Both the position numbers and the translations under genes were made by a program. From the NCBI GenBank assembly GCA_002914845.1, contig JXTC01000029.1:499767-563766 (forward strand): DNA of 64,000 nt. The letters run 5' to 3'. The notes beneath the pieces were generated by a model that had not been told where the DNA came from, ran no database searches, and saw only the letters and a list, made by a program, of their open reading frames with translations. Position 1 is the stretch's first letter. Each line of letters opens with the position of its first letter. The stretch is from Trema orientale (taxonomy: Eukaryota; Streptophyta; Magnoliopsida; Rosales; Cannabaceae). This document shows, piece after piece, positions 48,304 to 60,563 of this stretch.

Positions 48304-49470
48304 AAAACAATCATAAAAAAATTTTCTCTAAATTTGTAACTCCAAGAATCTTATAAAATACAAAGTATATATCATTCATTCTTCCTAAATCCTTTTGCTC
48401 AGTTCATTTTCATATGAAGGCAAAATTATTTGCATGACGATGAAGTGGTGAAAATTAGAACTTTAGTTTGTTAAAAAAGACAATTTTACCCTTAAACTCA
48501 TGAAACATATATTAAAAGTAATAAATATTGAAACTAATTATTATTATTTTTCTTTTTAAAAAAAAGTATTTTAAATGAAAATAATAATTATTAAAAATAA
48601 AAAGAGTTTCAATTATTCAAAACAATTTTAACAAAAGTTAAAAAAATTATCATTTTTGTCTTCTCCTTTTTTTTTTTTCAAGAGTTTAAATTATTCGAAA
48701 TAACCAAAATGAGGGGAAAAAAAAAGAATGACAAAATTTTTATTTAAAAAAGTCTCATTTTTTATTTCTTTTTTTTTTTTATCATCCAAGTGAAAATAAT
48801 AATTATTGCAACTAAAACGAGTTTAAATTATTCCAAATAATTCAATTTAAAAAAAAAAGAATGAAAGAAGTTTTTATTTTAATAATTATTGTTTTCAATT
48901 AAAATATTTTTATTAGAAAAAGAAAGACATGCAATAATATAATATATTTTTATGAATTTAAATGGAAAATTTGTCTTTTTCAAAAAATTAAAGTTAACTA
49001 AATGTGTGGGCCTATTCTTATTTAATAGAAAAATACAAATTAAATATTTAATTTGACATACATAAAAAGTGTGACTTTTTTTCCTTTTTTGATAAAATAC
49101 TCGAGTGGTGTTTTTTGTTTTTTTATATTATCCCTTATATAATTTGTCATAGTTGGTAAACTGTTATTCACTCGAGTTAAACGAGTTTAGAACTAGGTGA
49201 TGTCAGTCAGATACGCAAGATATCTTGGAACCCAAACAATCAAATGAAAAAGATAAAATAATAAATTCAAATAGTATAACGTGCTAACCAGTCATGTGAT
49301 CATTTTTTCGCCTAAAACTTAATATATCAAGAATTTTTCGCCTAAAACTTAATATATCACGAAGTTCAAAAATTTAATAAATATTTAACTATAATTGTTA
49401 AAATATAGACATCTACTTAAACTAATTTAAAAAATTTGTCATTTACCTAATTTTCTTCGCTACTACTCTA
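48304..49470. other. Spacer and upstream region of the carotene hydroxylase gene
   Basis: AT-rich, no gene. A 26-base sequence starting TTTTTCGCCTAAAAC is perfectly repeated at 49304-49329 and 49334-49359, about 450 bases upstream of the ATG. Confidence 0.45.
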
Positions 49471-49605
49471 ATTCCACCTTGGATGGCGGTCCAGAAACAA
49501 AAGGTTATTACAGTAAATTGACCTCTATAAAGTGCAAAAGATCTCAACAGCTAGACGAAGACGATCATGATCTGAAAACCTATCTCAATACCAGAATCTC
49601 CTCAC

Positions 49606-49616
49606 GTTATATATTA
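49606..49616 (+). promoter_or_regulatory. Possible TATA box of the carotene hydroxylase gene
   Basis: TTATATATTAC lies about 170 bases upstream of the ATG at 49784. The transcribed leader would then contain the CT repeat at 49676-49691, common in plant 5' UTRs. (TA)n sequence nearby makes this uncertain. Confidence 0.3.
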
Positions 49617-49783
49617 CACATATGTGTGTATACATATATAACATATATCCATCTTCGCTTCCGAAACCCCTCTTTTTCTCTCTCTCTCTCTAAGAATTTT
49701 CTTGTACTCAGAGCTAACTCGGAAAGCTCTAACCAGCTCGAGTTTGCTGAGTACAACTCTGTCTCGAGCTTCGAACTACGTCC

Positions 49784-52738
49784 ATGGCTTCCGGAGCTTG
49801 GACCTGTTCAGGGGCTGTAACCTACAGTTTCGGCCGAAAAACTATTCGATCTCCAAAACCCATCTGGGAATCAATCTCCTTCTCCTTCAAAGCTCCGAAA
49901 ACCCGTCCCAATCGGACTGGCTATACTTGTTTAGAAAAACAGAGCAGAAGAATACGTATAATCGTTTTGAACGAGAAAAGAGACGATCACTCCACACAAG
50001 TTTCCGACGATACGAACCCGAGAAAAATAGATGAATCCAAGGCTCAAATTATAGTTCCAAGGATAGAGAAGCGATTGGCAAGGATGAAAACAGGGAGAAA
50101 TACTTATCTCGTTGCTGCAATTATGTCCAGCCTTGGAGTTACCTCGGCTGCCATAATAGCTGTTTATTATAGATTTTCATGGCAAATGCAGGTAAATAAT
50201 TATGATTATTTTTTATTTTTTAACTCCAAATTTGAATACCCTTTTCGATTTTTTAATATGGGATTTCGTTTATTTTTTTGAACAGGGTAGTGATTTCCCA
50301 GTTGTTGAAATGTTTGGCACAATTTTCCTCGCTATTGGCTCTGCTGTAAGTACAAAATATCTTTCATGTCCATTCAATCATTGTGTTAATTCAATAATTA
50401 GCCAAAAGATTTATTTGTTAAGCAAACTCTGTTTTGGTAGATTTTATTGAAATAATAGAGCAGTGTTGATGGCCACTTGTGTATTAATAGAAATATACGA
50501 TGTGTAAATTTAAAAAATGTGACATCCACTTTTATTAGTATATGTATGTGGTAATTAAATTTGACATTTACACTCTTAACGTTTTTGTTAACCTATTTCG
50601 CATACTTCTCTTTTTTCTTTTTCATTTTTTTTTTTATAGGTTGGGATGGAGTTCTGGGCCAGGTGGGCCCACAGAGCACTGTGGCACTCTTCATTGTGGC
50701 ATATGCATAAGGTGAAGTTGTACAAGTCAATATTGAGTGTGACTGATTAAATGTGTTTTTTAAGTTGTATAATTGAGTTTAGTACGTCTTTGAATTCAAA
50801 GATGGTTATTGGTTATTGATCAATATTGACCCTTCGGCCTTGTGCTTAAAATCACCGTCGTTTTACAGTCCCACCACCGACCCAGAGAAGGCCCTTTCGA
50901 GCTCAACGACGCCTTCGCCTTAATCAACGCCGTCCCGGCCATAGCTCTTCTCTCCTACGGCTTCTTCAACAGTGGTCTTCTTCCAGGACTCTGTTTTGGT
51001 GCTGTGAGTATTCACATGTGTATACATATATTTACATATATCTTCTTCTTTTTAAGCCTTGCTGCGTTTTCCTAATAAAATTTTCAAGAATTTACAACTG
51101 TAGAAAGGAAAATGGCTTAGACGTTTGGACTTTTTGTAAGCTTATTCCAACTGTTTTCTTCGTGAGCAATATTAGCATCTCTAATTGGGATAAGAACACT
51201 AATTACATGTTAAATTCTAATTGGACTATGGTTATTTACATCATTTCTACCCTACTGAAAAAACGAATTTTGGATCAACATCATTTTTCGACAATGTATT
51301 TATTAACAAGTCCTTACGAAATTAATGCCTCAATTATTTTATAGATGTTATTTAATTAGTAGAACATAATAAAGTCAGAAAAATTGGAATTGATCATGAG
51401 GTTAACGGTTGCAATACCTATGCATAATCATTGAGGCCAATGATTGCTATACTTGGGCACAAATGACGCGAGTAACCCGTGCTAGCACGGTGACTGTCCT
51501 GCGCTAGTGTGATGGTGGCTAACACGTACTAAGACTATTGAAGTTAACGGTTGTTATACATGGGCACAATCAATGTGGGTGTCTCGTGCTCACACGGTGG
51601 CTGTTCTGTGCTAGCATGGTGGCTAGTGTGATTGCGTTCCATTCTCATAAGTGAGAATAAATTTAATTTTTGTTATTCTTTTTGAATGCCCACCGTTATT
51701 TAATTTGTGTAGCTGTCAACAAAAAGTGATAGACATATAAGTCGTTTATTGTTCAGTCTCAATCGGTGCGGTATTTTATTTTTTCGTTGTTCATGCTATA
51801 AACACTAGTAAGTATAATTATCGGGGGTGATATTTTATTTTTTCGTTGTTCATACTATAAACACTAATAAGTTTAATTTAAGTGACTTTGGCATGTAGGG
51901 ATTAGGAATTACTGTGTTTGGGATGGCGTATATGTTTGTCCATGACGGTCTAGTCCACCGTCGTTTCTCAGTTGGCCCCATTGCAAATGTTCCTTATTTG
52001 AGAAAAGTTGCTGCAGCCCACCAGGTATTTTTGAAAGTGGAATTTTTCAAAATACAAAATTTTAAAAGTGGTATTTTCAATATAAAACCGTAAAAATGGT
52101 ACATTTTTTTTTTTTGAAAAACTTCCAAATATATTTAGAAATATCACTTTTTTAGGTTTTATTTCGAAGAATACTATTTTTGAAATTTATTTAGATAAAT
52201 ACCACTTTTCTCCTTTTTCCCTTATTGCTTTCTCTTTTGATTTTTCACTTTTAAAAGTAAAAAATACTGGTTACCAAACATATTTTTATTTTTTATTTTA
52301 AAAAACAAAAAGTAGAAACATTAGTTACCAAACACATTTTTATTTTGGAAAATAAAAAAACAAAATAAAAAAAGTACTTTTGTTTTTGTGTTTAAGAAAA
52401 CAAAAAACAAGATACCTTAATTGTTGTCATTATTTTATTTAAGACTCTCTTTTAAGTTCTATATTCTATTTTTCTTTATTTTCTGTGTATTTATTTTGTG
52501 GTTTGATAATTTGAATAGCTTCATCACTCGGACAAATTTGAAGGAGTGCCATATGGCTTGTTCTTAGGGCACAAGGTGAGTCAGTTTTATCTTTTGATCT
52601 AGTTAGGAGAACTTGGAATTGTGTGAGGAAATGTTTGATTCAGTGTGCTAATTAATGCAGGAACTAGAGAAGGTTGGGGGAATAGAAGAGTTGGATAATG
52701 AGATTCAACGGAGGACAAAACAATCCAATAGTTCATAA
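49784..52738 (+). CDS. BCH: Beta-carotene 3-hydroxylase (non-haem di-iron), chloroplast
   Basis: Adds hydroxyl groups to the beta-rings of beta-carotene, giving zeaxanthin through beta-cryptoxanthin, in plastid membranes. Seven exons: 49784-50191, 50286-50345, 50640-50711, 50869-51003, 51899-52024, 52519-52575 and 52661-52738. All have GT-AG borders in phase 0, and the product is 311 residues, the usual length. The first ~90 residues are a variable, basic plastid transit region; a membrane segment follows (TYLVAAIMSSLGVTSAAIIA). The four histidine boxes of the fatty-acid hydroxylase superfamily are complete: H167RALWH172, H179KSHH183, H240DGLVH245 and H266QLHH270. The long identical block EFWARWAHRALWH and GLCFGAGLGITVFG match plant BCH/CHYB proteins. 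The ATG at 49784 is the first in frame that gives a transit-like start. Confidence 0.96.
51402..51880 (+). repeat. Two tandem duplications in intron 4 of the carotene hydroxylase gene
   Basis: 51405-51640 holds two diverged units of about 140 bases starting GTTAACGGTTG and containing GC-rich TGTGCTAGC(A/T)(C/T)GGTGGCT phrases. 51768-51876 holds two units of about 60 bases around TATTTTATTTTTTCGTTGTT and CATACTATAAACACTA. Confidence 0.6.
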
Positions 52739-54816
52739 TAGTTTCCATTACCTTTTTTTTTCTTTTATATTTAATGGATATAGAAATATAAATACCCATA
52801 AATGGATGGAGGCAAAGAAATTGTTTTAGTTGGAAAAGAGAGAATTAGGTATTGATTAAATTTTCAGCTGCACAAGAGCAGTTTCTTGTACCACATAAAG
52901 TATTCATTTCGTTAGATATTTTTTATTTTTTGTTGTTTGATTCTTTTTAGGCAAAGTTGGTAAAAGATATTAATTTAAAAAGAAAAAGAAAGGGCAAAAA
53001 AAAAAAACAACGAAAAAACTGGTAGAACATCATTAAGTCAACGTCAATGATATACCTAGAAAAATAGAATCTTTGTCCAAAACGTTGTTAAATAAATAAG
53101 AATAACACTACACATTTCAATTGTTGTACTAAATTTTTTGTACCAACACATGTGGCATGTAACTTATTACTAATTAATTGATGTGTTAAAACTTACTACA
53201 AATGGATTAAACATTATTACCAATTGAGTGGTGACAAATTACATGCCACATGTATTGGTATTAAAAATTTAGTATAAAAATTGATACCTCAAATATTATC
53301 TAATAAATAAATGAAGACACTATAGATAGTCGCGAGTGATTTCAACTTGAGAAAAAAAAATAATAAAACAAACAAATTACCATGCATATATACAGCCGGG
53401 ATAATGCTATATCCTTATGAAAATTATAAGAGATTATTCTAATTGATAGAAATTTAATTATACCATGTTCGATGACAAGCAAGATTGATATGATTATATT
53501 ATTACTATTATGTATTGCTATTGCTTTCAGATAAGAAGACTTGAATACTACTTGATCATGAACCGTTAATTCTGTGTGTGTTTACGTATGCACGCAATAT
53601 AAAATCTTATCATATTAAATGTATTAAAGTGTATACAGTATACGTACGTATGCACATATATAAAATAGAATTATAGAAACTTACGAAAAAACATACGTAT
53701 TTATGCGCGTAACATAATTGAATTTTGACCAGTACTAGTTTTCTTTTTTCTTTTTTTTTTTCTTTTTTTAATAAGAAATTTGGACTCTAATGTCGTGACA
53801 TTAATATTTGCGCTAGCTGGCCAAGTAGGTACACCGCAAAACCCACATTTTTGTACTGAAATTAGGCCAACCAGTTTCAAAATAAACTACATACGGTTGG
53901 TTTACATCACCATCATAAATGGGGTTTGATCAACACCCTATGAGTGGGCAAAATATGTGAAATCCACCCTCGATTTCCATTATTTTCATAACACTAACAA
54001 TTTAAGCTAAAAGCTTTTTTTTTTTCTTTTTGAATCCCCTCCCTTCTGCACGTGAAAGTATAATATATCAAAGAAAATCTACTTAATTAAAGTTGACGCG
54101 TATCGCTAAACGCGCGATGTTATGGACGTAACTTTATATACTTTTACAAAGGGTAGGAGCACTATTTATTCATAGTTTATGAACTCATGGAAAATGTTAC
54201 TATTAAGCTCGCACATGTGCAAATAATCATGTAACTAATGAGTAGAGCTTTATACAAAATAATCGAAATAGGATAATGCATGTTAAGTATCCCATTTCAT
54301 AGCTCAATTTTCTAATACCACTTGATATGACAAGTGATTTGTCACTATATAATTGATGTAACATATGGTTTATCACTATGTAATTAGTGTGTCATTCAAT
54401 CTATTCGTGATAACTTTAAGTTTACTAATTAAATAATGACAACTCATCTGTCAATGGTATTAAAAAAGTGAAAAAAGAGGTAAAATCCTAGCATTATCTA
54501 TCAATATAACATACACAACAATACACCAAAACAATAAAAGGACAAATGCTAAAACTAGAACAAATATTATAAGATGATTTCAAGTTCATGAAAATCCATC
54601 TCTATTGTATTTTAAAGGGGGAAAAAAAAATAACAAGACACTATTGCTCAGATTGGATTATTTAGGGCACGTTTGGTAAAACTGTTTCCGAATTTGCAGA
54701 ATATGATTCGAATCATATACCAAACGTACTTTATATTTTGAAGATTCATGCTCGTAGGCTTTAATTTAGGACATTGGACATAAAAATATTGCCGACTAGT
54801 TTATATATATATATAT
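52739..54816. other. Spacer with two small inverted-end elements
   Basis: No gene. 53105-53292 has inverted arms of about 50 bases (ACTAAATTTTTTGTACCAAC, ACATGTGGCATGTAA and their mirror). 54300-54485 has related arms (TTTCTAATACCACTTGATAT facing GTCAATGGTATTAAAAAAG). 54665-54735 has short inverted ends GGGCACGTTTGGTA and TACCAAACGTACTTT. Confidence 0.45.
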
Positions 54817-55028
54817 GGGCACTAATCTAGGAGGTATTTTTTTTTATCTATGCATAAGTATCAATTTGGCCAATGAAAATTTTTTTTGCACATTTTTTTA
54901 TATTAAAAAGTAAGAGAGAGAAATAACATTAATAACGCACGTCTTTTCATGCACATCATTATAGCCATTAGATCACCATTAGATGATGATTTAATGGCTA
55001 AAAAAAAATTCCTATTGGATTGGCAACC
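54817..55028 (-). mobile_element. MITE family 1, copy at 54.8 kb
   Basis: Left end GGGCACTAATCTAGGAGG, right end CCTATTGGATTGGCAACC, core AGATGATGATTTAATGGC. It is flanked by (TA)n like the other copies. Confidence 0.65.
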
Positions 55029-55179
55029 TATATATATGATTCAGTATATGCAGAGCTCCTTTTAGTATTCAGCCTCTCTTCCGTCTTTGTTTTCGGTAAA
55101 TCATGGCTGTAGTTGACTTATGAGTAAATGGTATATTCTCACTTATCCTTATATGTGTATAATGTGTATATGATATATG

Positions 55180-55236
55180 GGTACCAATCCAGTACGGTTA
55201 ACCCTAAACCCTAAAATACCTACTGGATTGGCAACC
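55180..55236. mobile_element. Collapsed MITE family 1 copy holding two telomere-type repeats
   Basis: Only the two ends remain: GGTACCAATCCAGTA and TACTGGATTGGCAACC. Between them lies CCCTAAACCCTAAA (55202-55215), two copies of the plant telomere repeat. Confidence 0.6.
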
Positions 55237-55594
55237 ATTTTCTATATATATATGTTGATTAATCGTGGGGTAATATTTGACGTCCAAGGAAAGCACTAGT
55301 ATTGAGGAGAAGACTTGTACAAGTGGTAATAAGAATAGACGTGCAAGAAGGTGGGTGGTCACTATTCACTAATGTACAAGTTACAATGCTAGAGCTTGCA
55401 GCTACGCCACGTCTTCTTAACGAATCGGACAAGCAATACGAAAAAGCCTTTTTGTATCGTTGTCGTACATGCACCTATCATTTGACACGTATAAAGGGCA
55501 AGAAACGCGGGGACCTCCACCGCGGATGCCGCCACGTGCCGGCCACCGTGTCCGAAAACAAAACTCTAATTCGATCAATTTGCAAGATATAATA

Positions 55595-56032
55595 NNNNNN
55601 NNNNNNNNNNNNNNNNNNNNNNNNNNNNNNNNNNNNNNNNNNNNNNNNNNNNNNNNNNNNNNNNNNNNNNNNNNNNNNNNNNNNNNNNNNNNNNNNNNNN
55701 NNNNNNNNNNNNNNNNNNNNNNNNNNNNNNNNNNNNNNNNNNNNNNNNNNNNNNNNNNNNNNNNNNNNNNNNNNNNNNNNNNNNNNNNNNNNNNNNNNNN
55801 NNNNNNNNNNNNNNNNNNNNNNNNNNNNNNNNNNNNNNNNNNNNNNNNNNNNNNNNNNNNNNNNNNNNNNNNNNNNNNNNNNNNNNNNNNNNNNNNNNNN
55901 NNNNNNNNNNNNNNNNNNNNNNNNNNNNNNNNNNNNNNNNNNNNNNNNNNNNNNNNNNNNNNNNNNNNNNNNNNNNNNNNNNNNNNNNNNNNNNNNNNNN
56001 NNNNNNNNNNNNNNNNNNNNNNNNNNNNNNNN
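55595..56032. other. Assembly gap (438 N)
   Basis: Run of N. The left flank 55440-55590 is unusually GC-rich for this region and contains a CCACGTG motif, so a promoter or first exon could lie in the gap. Confidence 0.99.
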
Positions 56033-56224
56033 AAAACTAACTGGACTGATCTCAACCGTAGAAGAAGGTTTTTTGCACGCCAAAATTGTTGGGTAAGACT
56101 ATGGAGTAAATGTTTATTGGGATTTCTCTCTTGAATATACATATAAATATATAAGCATACAAAATATATCCATAATATGACATACACGTAAAGGAAATTT
56201 TGATTTAAAAAAAAGGTTAATTAT

Positions 56225-56297
56225 CGTTGGATGGGAATCTGTGGGGAATAACGGGAATCTGTGGAGAATCTATTTATATACAGATTCCCATCCAACG
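56225..56297. repeat. Perfect 18-base inverted repeat (hairpin)
   Basis: CGTTGGATGGGAATCTGT at 56225-56242 is the exact reverse complement of 56280-56297, with a 37-base spacer that carries a further half copy (CGGGAATCTGTGG). Confidence 0.8.
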
Positions 56298-58570
56298 GTG
56301 AATAGACAGGCCCTACGTAGGGGCGCCCCTACCATAGCCATCCCCTTAAAAAAAATATGGAAAAAATGTGTATTTATAATATGCATAAACCATTCACGAC
56401 AAATATATCTTCACAAAAAAAAAATCAAAATAAAAAAACAATGCACGACAAATAACGTTGAAGATTATCCCAAAATATTATCAATAATATCCCAAACTTT
56501 TACTCAGGGACCAATATGGAAAATAATCAAATATATCTTCACAAAAAAAATAATAAAATAAAAAAACATGCACAACATATAATGATTCAAGATTATCCCA
56601 AAATAGTATCAATAATATCTCAAACTTGTACTCACGGACCAATATAGAAAATATTCAAAATACTCATATTTGAAGTACTTAGGCTAAAGAAATTCTTACC
56701 CTAATTGATTTGAAAATAAACTAAATTCCAGTTTTGCCTTTGAATCTTCCCTTTTATATTAACAAAATTAAGCCAGAGGGACAAAGATGAGTTCTGGTTA
56801 TTGGGTTTCCTTCATTGTTTTTTTTTTTTGTCTTCTCTTTCTAAAACCATTGTCAAGCAATTTTTTATTTTCCTGACTTTGGAAGCTCCTAGAATATCGA
56901 AAGAAAATTTCCTTCAAGTATCCCTCCTAAAAGGGCCATGTACAAAATAGATGATTTTTAACAGAGGAAATAAACGGAATTTCCCTGAAGACTAACAGCG
57001 GCAAGCAGTTGGGGAGGTTAGGGATTTGTATGCCACAAATTAAAGGTTAGGGACCTAAATAGTAAAGGCCCTAAAGGTTAGGGTTTTTTGCGGTAAATTA
57101 CACTTTATTTTACCATTGATTATAATCCGTTGGCTCTTACATGCCCACAGAATTAAATAATATTATGTAGTTTAGCTGTATTCTTTATGGTAGTAATATT
57201 ATTTTGTTTATGACGATTGTACTGCGAAGCCTAATTATAGGTTTTACTAATTTTTCTATTTTTTTTTTGGGTTTCGTTCCTATTTTTAGTCTTTGAGAGG
57301 TCAGGTTCATGTCCCCCTCTGATTATGTATCTCTTCTTCTTCTTTTTATTTTATTTCAGTTTCCTTCGTTCTGTCGAGATTTGAATAAAAAAAAAATGAA
57401 GACTATATACGCACGAGTTTTGTTGTCGTTTTTAGGTGTTGGTGACAAATGGCGTTACTGCAATATCACATTACCATATAGAGAATCAATATTGCTGACG
57501 TTAAATGACTCACGTTATGACCTAATAGGGAGATTTGAATGTTTTTTTTTTTAATTTTTTTGTTTATTAGAGCTTGTTTGGGATAGTTTTTATTTATGCA
57601 GTAGTTGAGAGAAGTAAAAATCATAACTTCAAGTATATTATTTCGATGATATTCTAAAATTGTAATTTTATTATGCAAATGATATTTTTTTTTATATATT
57701 AATATTAGGATAAATACAGAAATAATAATTCTTTATTAAATTCCAAAACAAGAAAATTATTCTTAGATAAGTCATATGAGTTTAAGGCCAAAGTCTGAAA
57801 AATTAAAAAATTCCAAACGGATCGAACTTTTTGAAAATTCTAAATTTATTTAGAAATACATTATTTTTAAAAGTTTATTTAGACAAATAACACTAATAAA
57901 AAATAGTTATAAAATACAATTTGTCGTCAAACGTAGTACTTTTCAAAGATAATCGAGGTAACCAATCGGTTTACCTAGGGGTAACCAATCGAGTTAAAAG
58001 TGAACATCTACTTAATTAGATTTAAAATATTGGTCATCCACCTAAATTTTTCTTTTTTAAAAAATTTTACCATATAAAATCAAATTGGGAAAATGACACA
58101 CACTACTAACTTTTTTTAAAAAATGCCAAGAATATGAAGTCTAAAATAAGTCTTTTTTTTCTTACAGTGTTTTTCTGCAAAAATACCATTTTCCTTAGAC
58201 GGGAGTTGTAAGATCAGTTCGTATTAGGGAAGTCCTTGAGCTGGTAGAGTCACGCCTCATCCAGCTTCTTAGCAACGAGGATTGTCGGCTTGGCATCAAG
58301 ACCGGCCAAGACTAGCAAGTGATTCAACAAGTGGTACCATAGGAGGAGTCATTCAATCTCCAAGGTCTAAACTCTCTTGTATTTATTGATTTTCGCTAGA
58401 TTGTGGATATGGGTCTCACTTAGATTTGGGTTTCATTGACTTATCTTTGTTGGCTTTTGCTGGATTTTGGATTTGACTTTGTTTAGTTTTGGGTCTCGTT
58501 TTTTTGGATTCATTATTTTTTTTAATGCTACAATACATTTGTAATAGATTTTAGAATGAACCCATTCTCA
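56298..58570. other. Spacer
   Basis: No gene recognised. 56390-56660 contains a two-unit repeat of about 135 bases (AATATATCTTCACAAAAAAA, GATTATCCCAAAATA, GGACCAATAT). 57570-57640 is a MITE end-like fragment (GCTTGTTTGGGATAG). 57780-58010 resembles 43480-43860. Confidence 0.4.
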
Positions 58571-58574
58571 TTTT

Positions 58575-59275
58575 CACGACTTAATAGGTTTAATCGGCCA
58601 ATTCGATTCTTGAGTGAGTCGTTTCATCTTCTTTTCTCATTCGACTTAATCGGTGGCCAGTTCTTTTCGCTTCATCTTCCTTTCTCAATTTCACGACTTA
58701 ATCAGTTTTAATCTGCCAATTCAATTCTTGAGCGAGTGATGGATGACCATGTTTCTATAACTAATTTGCCTGAAATTGGAGAGAAGAGGAAAGAACCCCC
58801 TTGTTTCAAATTTGTGTGAATTGGAATTGGTCTGAAAAATAAGAGTTGGTTTCTTGGTTTGTTGGGGGTAAATGTTCAAAAAACCAAACTGCTTTCTAGG
58901 AAACCTTTGTGGTTTCCTGTAATTTAGTTAGCTATAGGATATTCAGTTATATGGAAACTAAACTGATTTCTTGAAACCCTTTGTGGTTTCCTATGATTAA
59001 CTTACATACAATGTATTTTGCTAAAAGGAAATTACATCGGTTTCCTGGAAACCTTTGTGGTTTCTTTGTGGTTCCTTACATACATTGTATTCTACTAAAA
59101 GGAAACCAAACTAGTTTCTAGTAAACCTTTGTGGTATCCTATGATGACATTTCACTAAAAAGAAACTAGTTTGATTTCCAAAAAACCTTTGTGATTTCCT
59201 GTAATTTATTTACATACGAGACATTTCGCTAATAGGAAATCAAATTAGTTTCCAGGAAATTTTTGTGGATTCTTG
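58575..59275. repeat. Tandem repeats including a six-unit hairpin minisatellite
   Basis: 58575-58738 duplicates a unit of about 117 bases (CACGACTTAAT, AATTC(G/A)ATTCTTGAG(T/C)GAGT). 58885-59275 holds about six units of 58-79 bases, each built on AGGAAACC TTTGT GGTTTCCT, an 8-base perfect hairpin in the first unit and progressively mutated in the others. Confidence 0.65.
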
Positions 59276-59657
59276 TTAAAAAAAGATGATTTATTTACTA
59301 AAATGCCACCGCATTTTCTAGCTCCCAAAGTATTTAAAAGAATACCCTAAAAAAGTCATATGAAATTTTTATTATTTTTGAAAAGTTATAAATTTGGTAA
59401 TATTTTAAAAAAATAAGTATATGTGTCCAAAACCCGAAAAATTTCTTTTGTAGTATCAAGTACTTTCTGGCAAGCTCCTAGCCCAAATCTCCTAATCAGG
59501 TCCATTTCCCTAAACTCGGGCGCCAGGACCGGATCTTAATTGGGCTCTATTGTGTTGGGCTCACGGCCTAGGAACACAAGCCCAACTATAACAGTTCGGG
59601 CTCTTGTGCCCAGTGAGTGGAACGGCCCAATTGAGATGTCTATGTAATAGTCTTAAC

Positions 59658-60486
59658 GTGGCATCTAGTAGCTCCGTTTCTGAAACTTCTCGATCATTCT
59701 CTCTCTTCTTCTTCTTCTTCTTCTTCTTCTTCCAACAATCCAACGTTGTCGTTTTCTCCATTGCTGCAACCGCCGCAGGTACCATACAACACTCTTTTCA
59801 TCAAAAACAATATTCGAATTTTGGAAAAGTCATCAACCTCAAAAGGTAACATGTTTTTAATTGTTTTCTTTTCTTAGTTTTTGGAATCAGTTTCCAAGTC
59901 TTCGTACCATTTTGGTTATGAAATCAGTCTCTATGATCCTAATCCCATTGCTTTAATTTGATTAACTCAAATGGGTTTAAATAAAAACCTTAGAAATTGT
60001 GTTACAAAGCTCTTTCTATACATAACAACTTATGGTGTTTGTTTTTTTTTTTTTCCCTTTCCAGGATTAATATTTGGTTTTGTAAAATACTGAAGCATAT
60101 ATGTTGAGATCAAAAGCCTTGTCCTCTGCAAAGAACAAGCTAAAACAAATGTACCCTTTGAAAGATTCATGGGGTAGTGTCCCCTGACACCATGGTCTCT
60201 GTTGTGTTTACATTTTTTTTTAAAATAAAAGAATTTATAGTACAAGATATGATATATTAGAACTATTTATTGTACACATGATAATGTTGTAACAGGTACT
60301 TTGGCAACTACAACGACAAAGAAACCAGGGAAAGATGTTTCATCCGAAGGAGGGACAGTGAAAGAGAAGGGTGATGATCCTATTGTCGTTTTCAGCAAAC
60401 CACCACCAGTCCCTCCAGTTCTTGGACCCTTAATTGCTCTGTCCTTGCTGGAAACTTGGTTGAATCGCGATGGCAATGACGACTGA
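59658..60486 (+). CDS. Small probable plastid protein with C-terminal hydrophobic helix (start codon uncertain)
   Basis: Two exons, 59658-59778 and 60296-60486, joined over a GT-AG intron, give an open frame of 103 residues. Exon 1 reads (V)ASSSSVSETSRSFSL, a phenylalanine run from a CTT microsatellite, then QQSNVVVFSIAATAAG. Exon 2 reads TLATTTTKKPGKDVSSEGG and ends PPPVPPVLGPLIALSLLETW followed by a short acidic tail. The serine-rich start suggests a plastid transit peptide, and the proline-led hydrophobic stretch a single membrane helix. Where ATG is expected (before GCATCTAGTAGC) the sequence has GTG at 59658-59660. No upstream in-frame ATG was found. I do not recognise the family with certainty. 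The 3' end faces the next gene 77 bases away. Confidence 0.55.
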
Positions 60487-60563
60487 TCAACAGGTGAAAA
60501 GCCCTTTTTTCCCCCTCTGCCGATGGATTTGTTTGCTTGGAAAGAAAGAGAAAGAAAATCTGA

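Noticed and set aside
49702-50034. Alternative frame overlapping exon 1 of the carotene hydroxylase
   Set aside because: It is out of frame with the conserved histidine-box exons and overlaps the leader.
57309-57554. Plus-strand 81-residue frame with a hydrophobic start
   Set aside because: Composition is driven by T-rich sequence; no splice partner or family signature.
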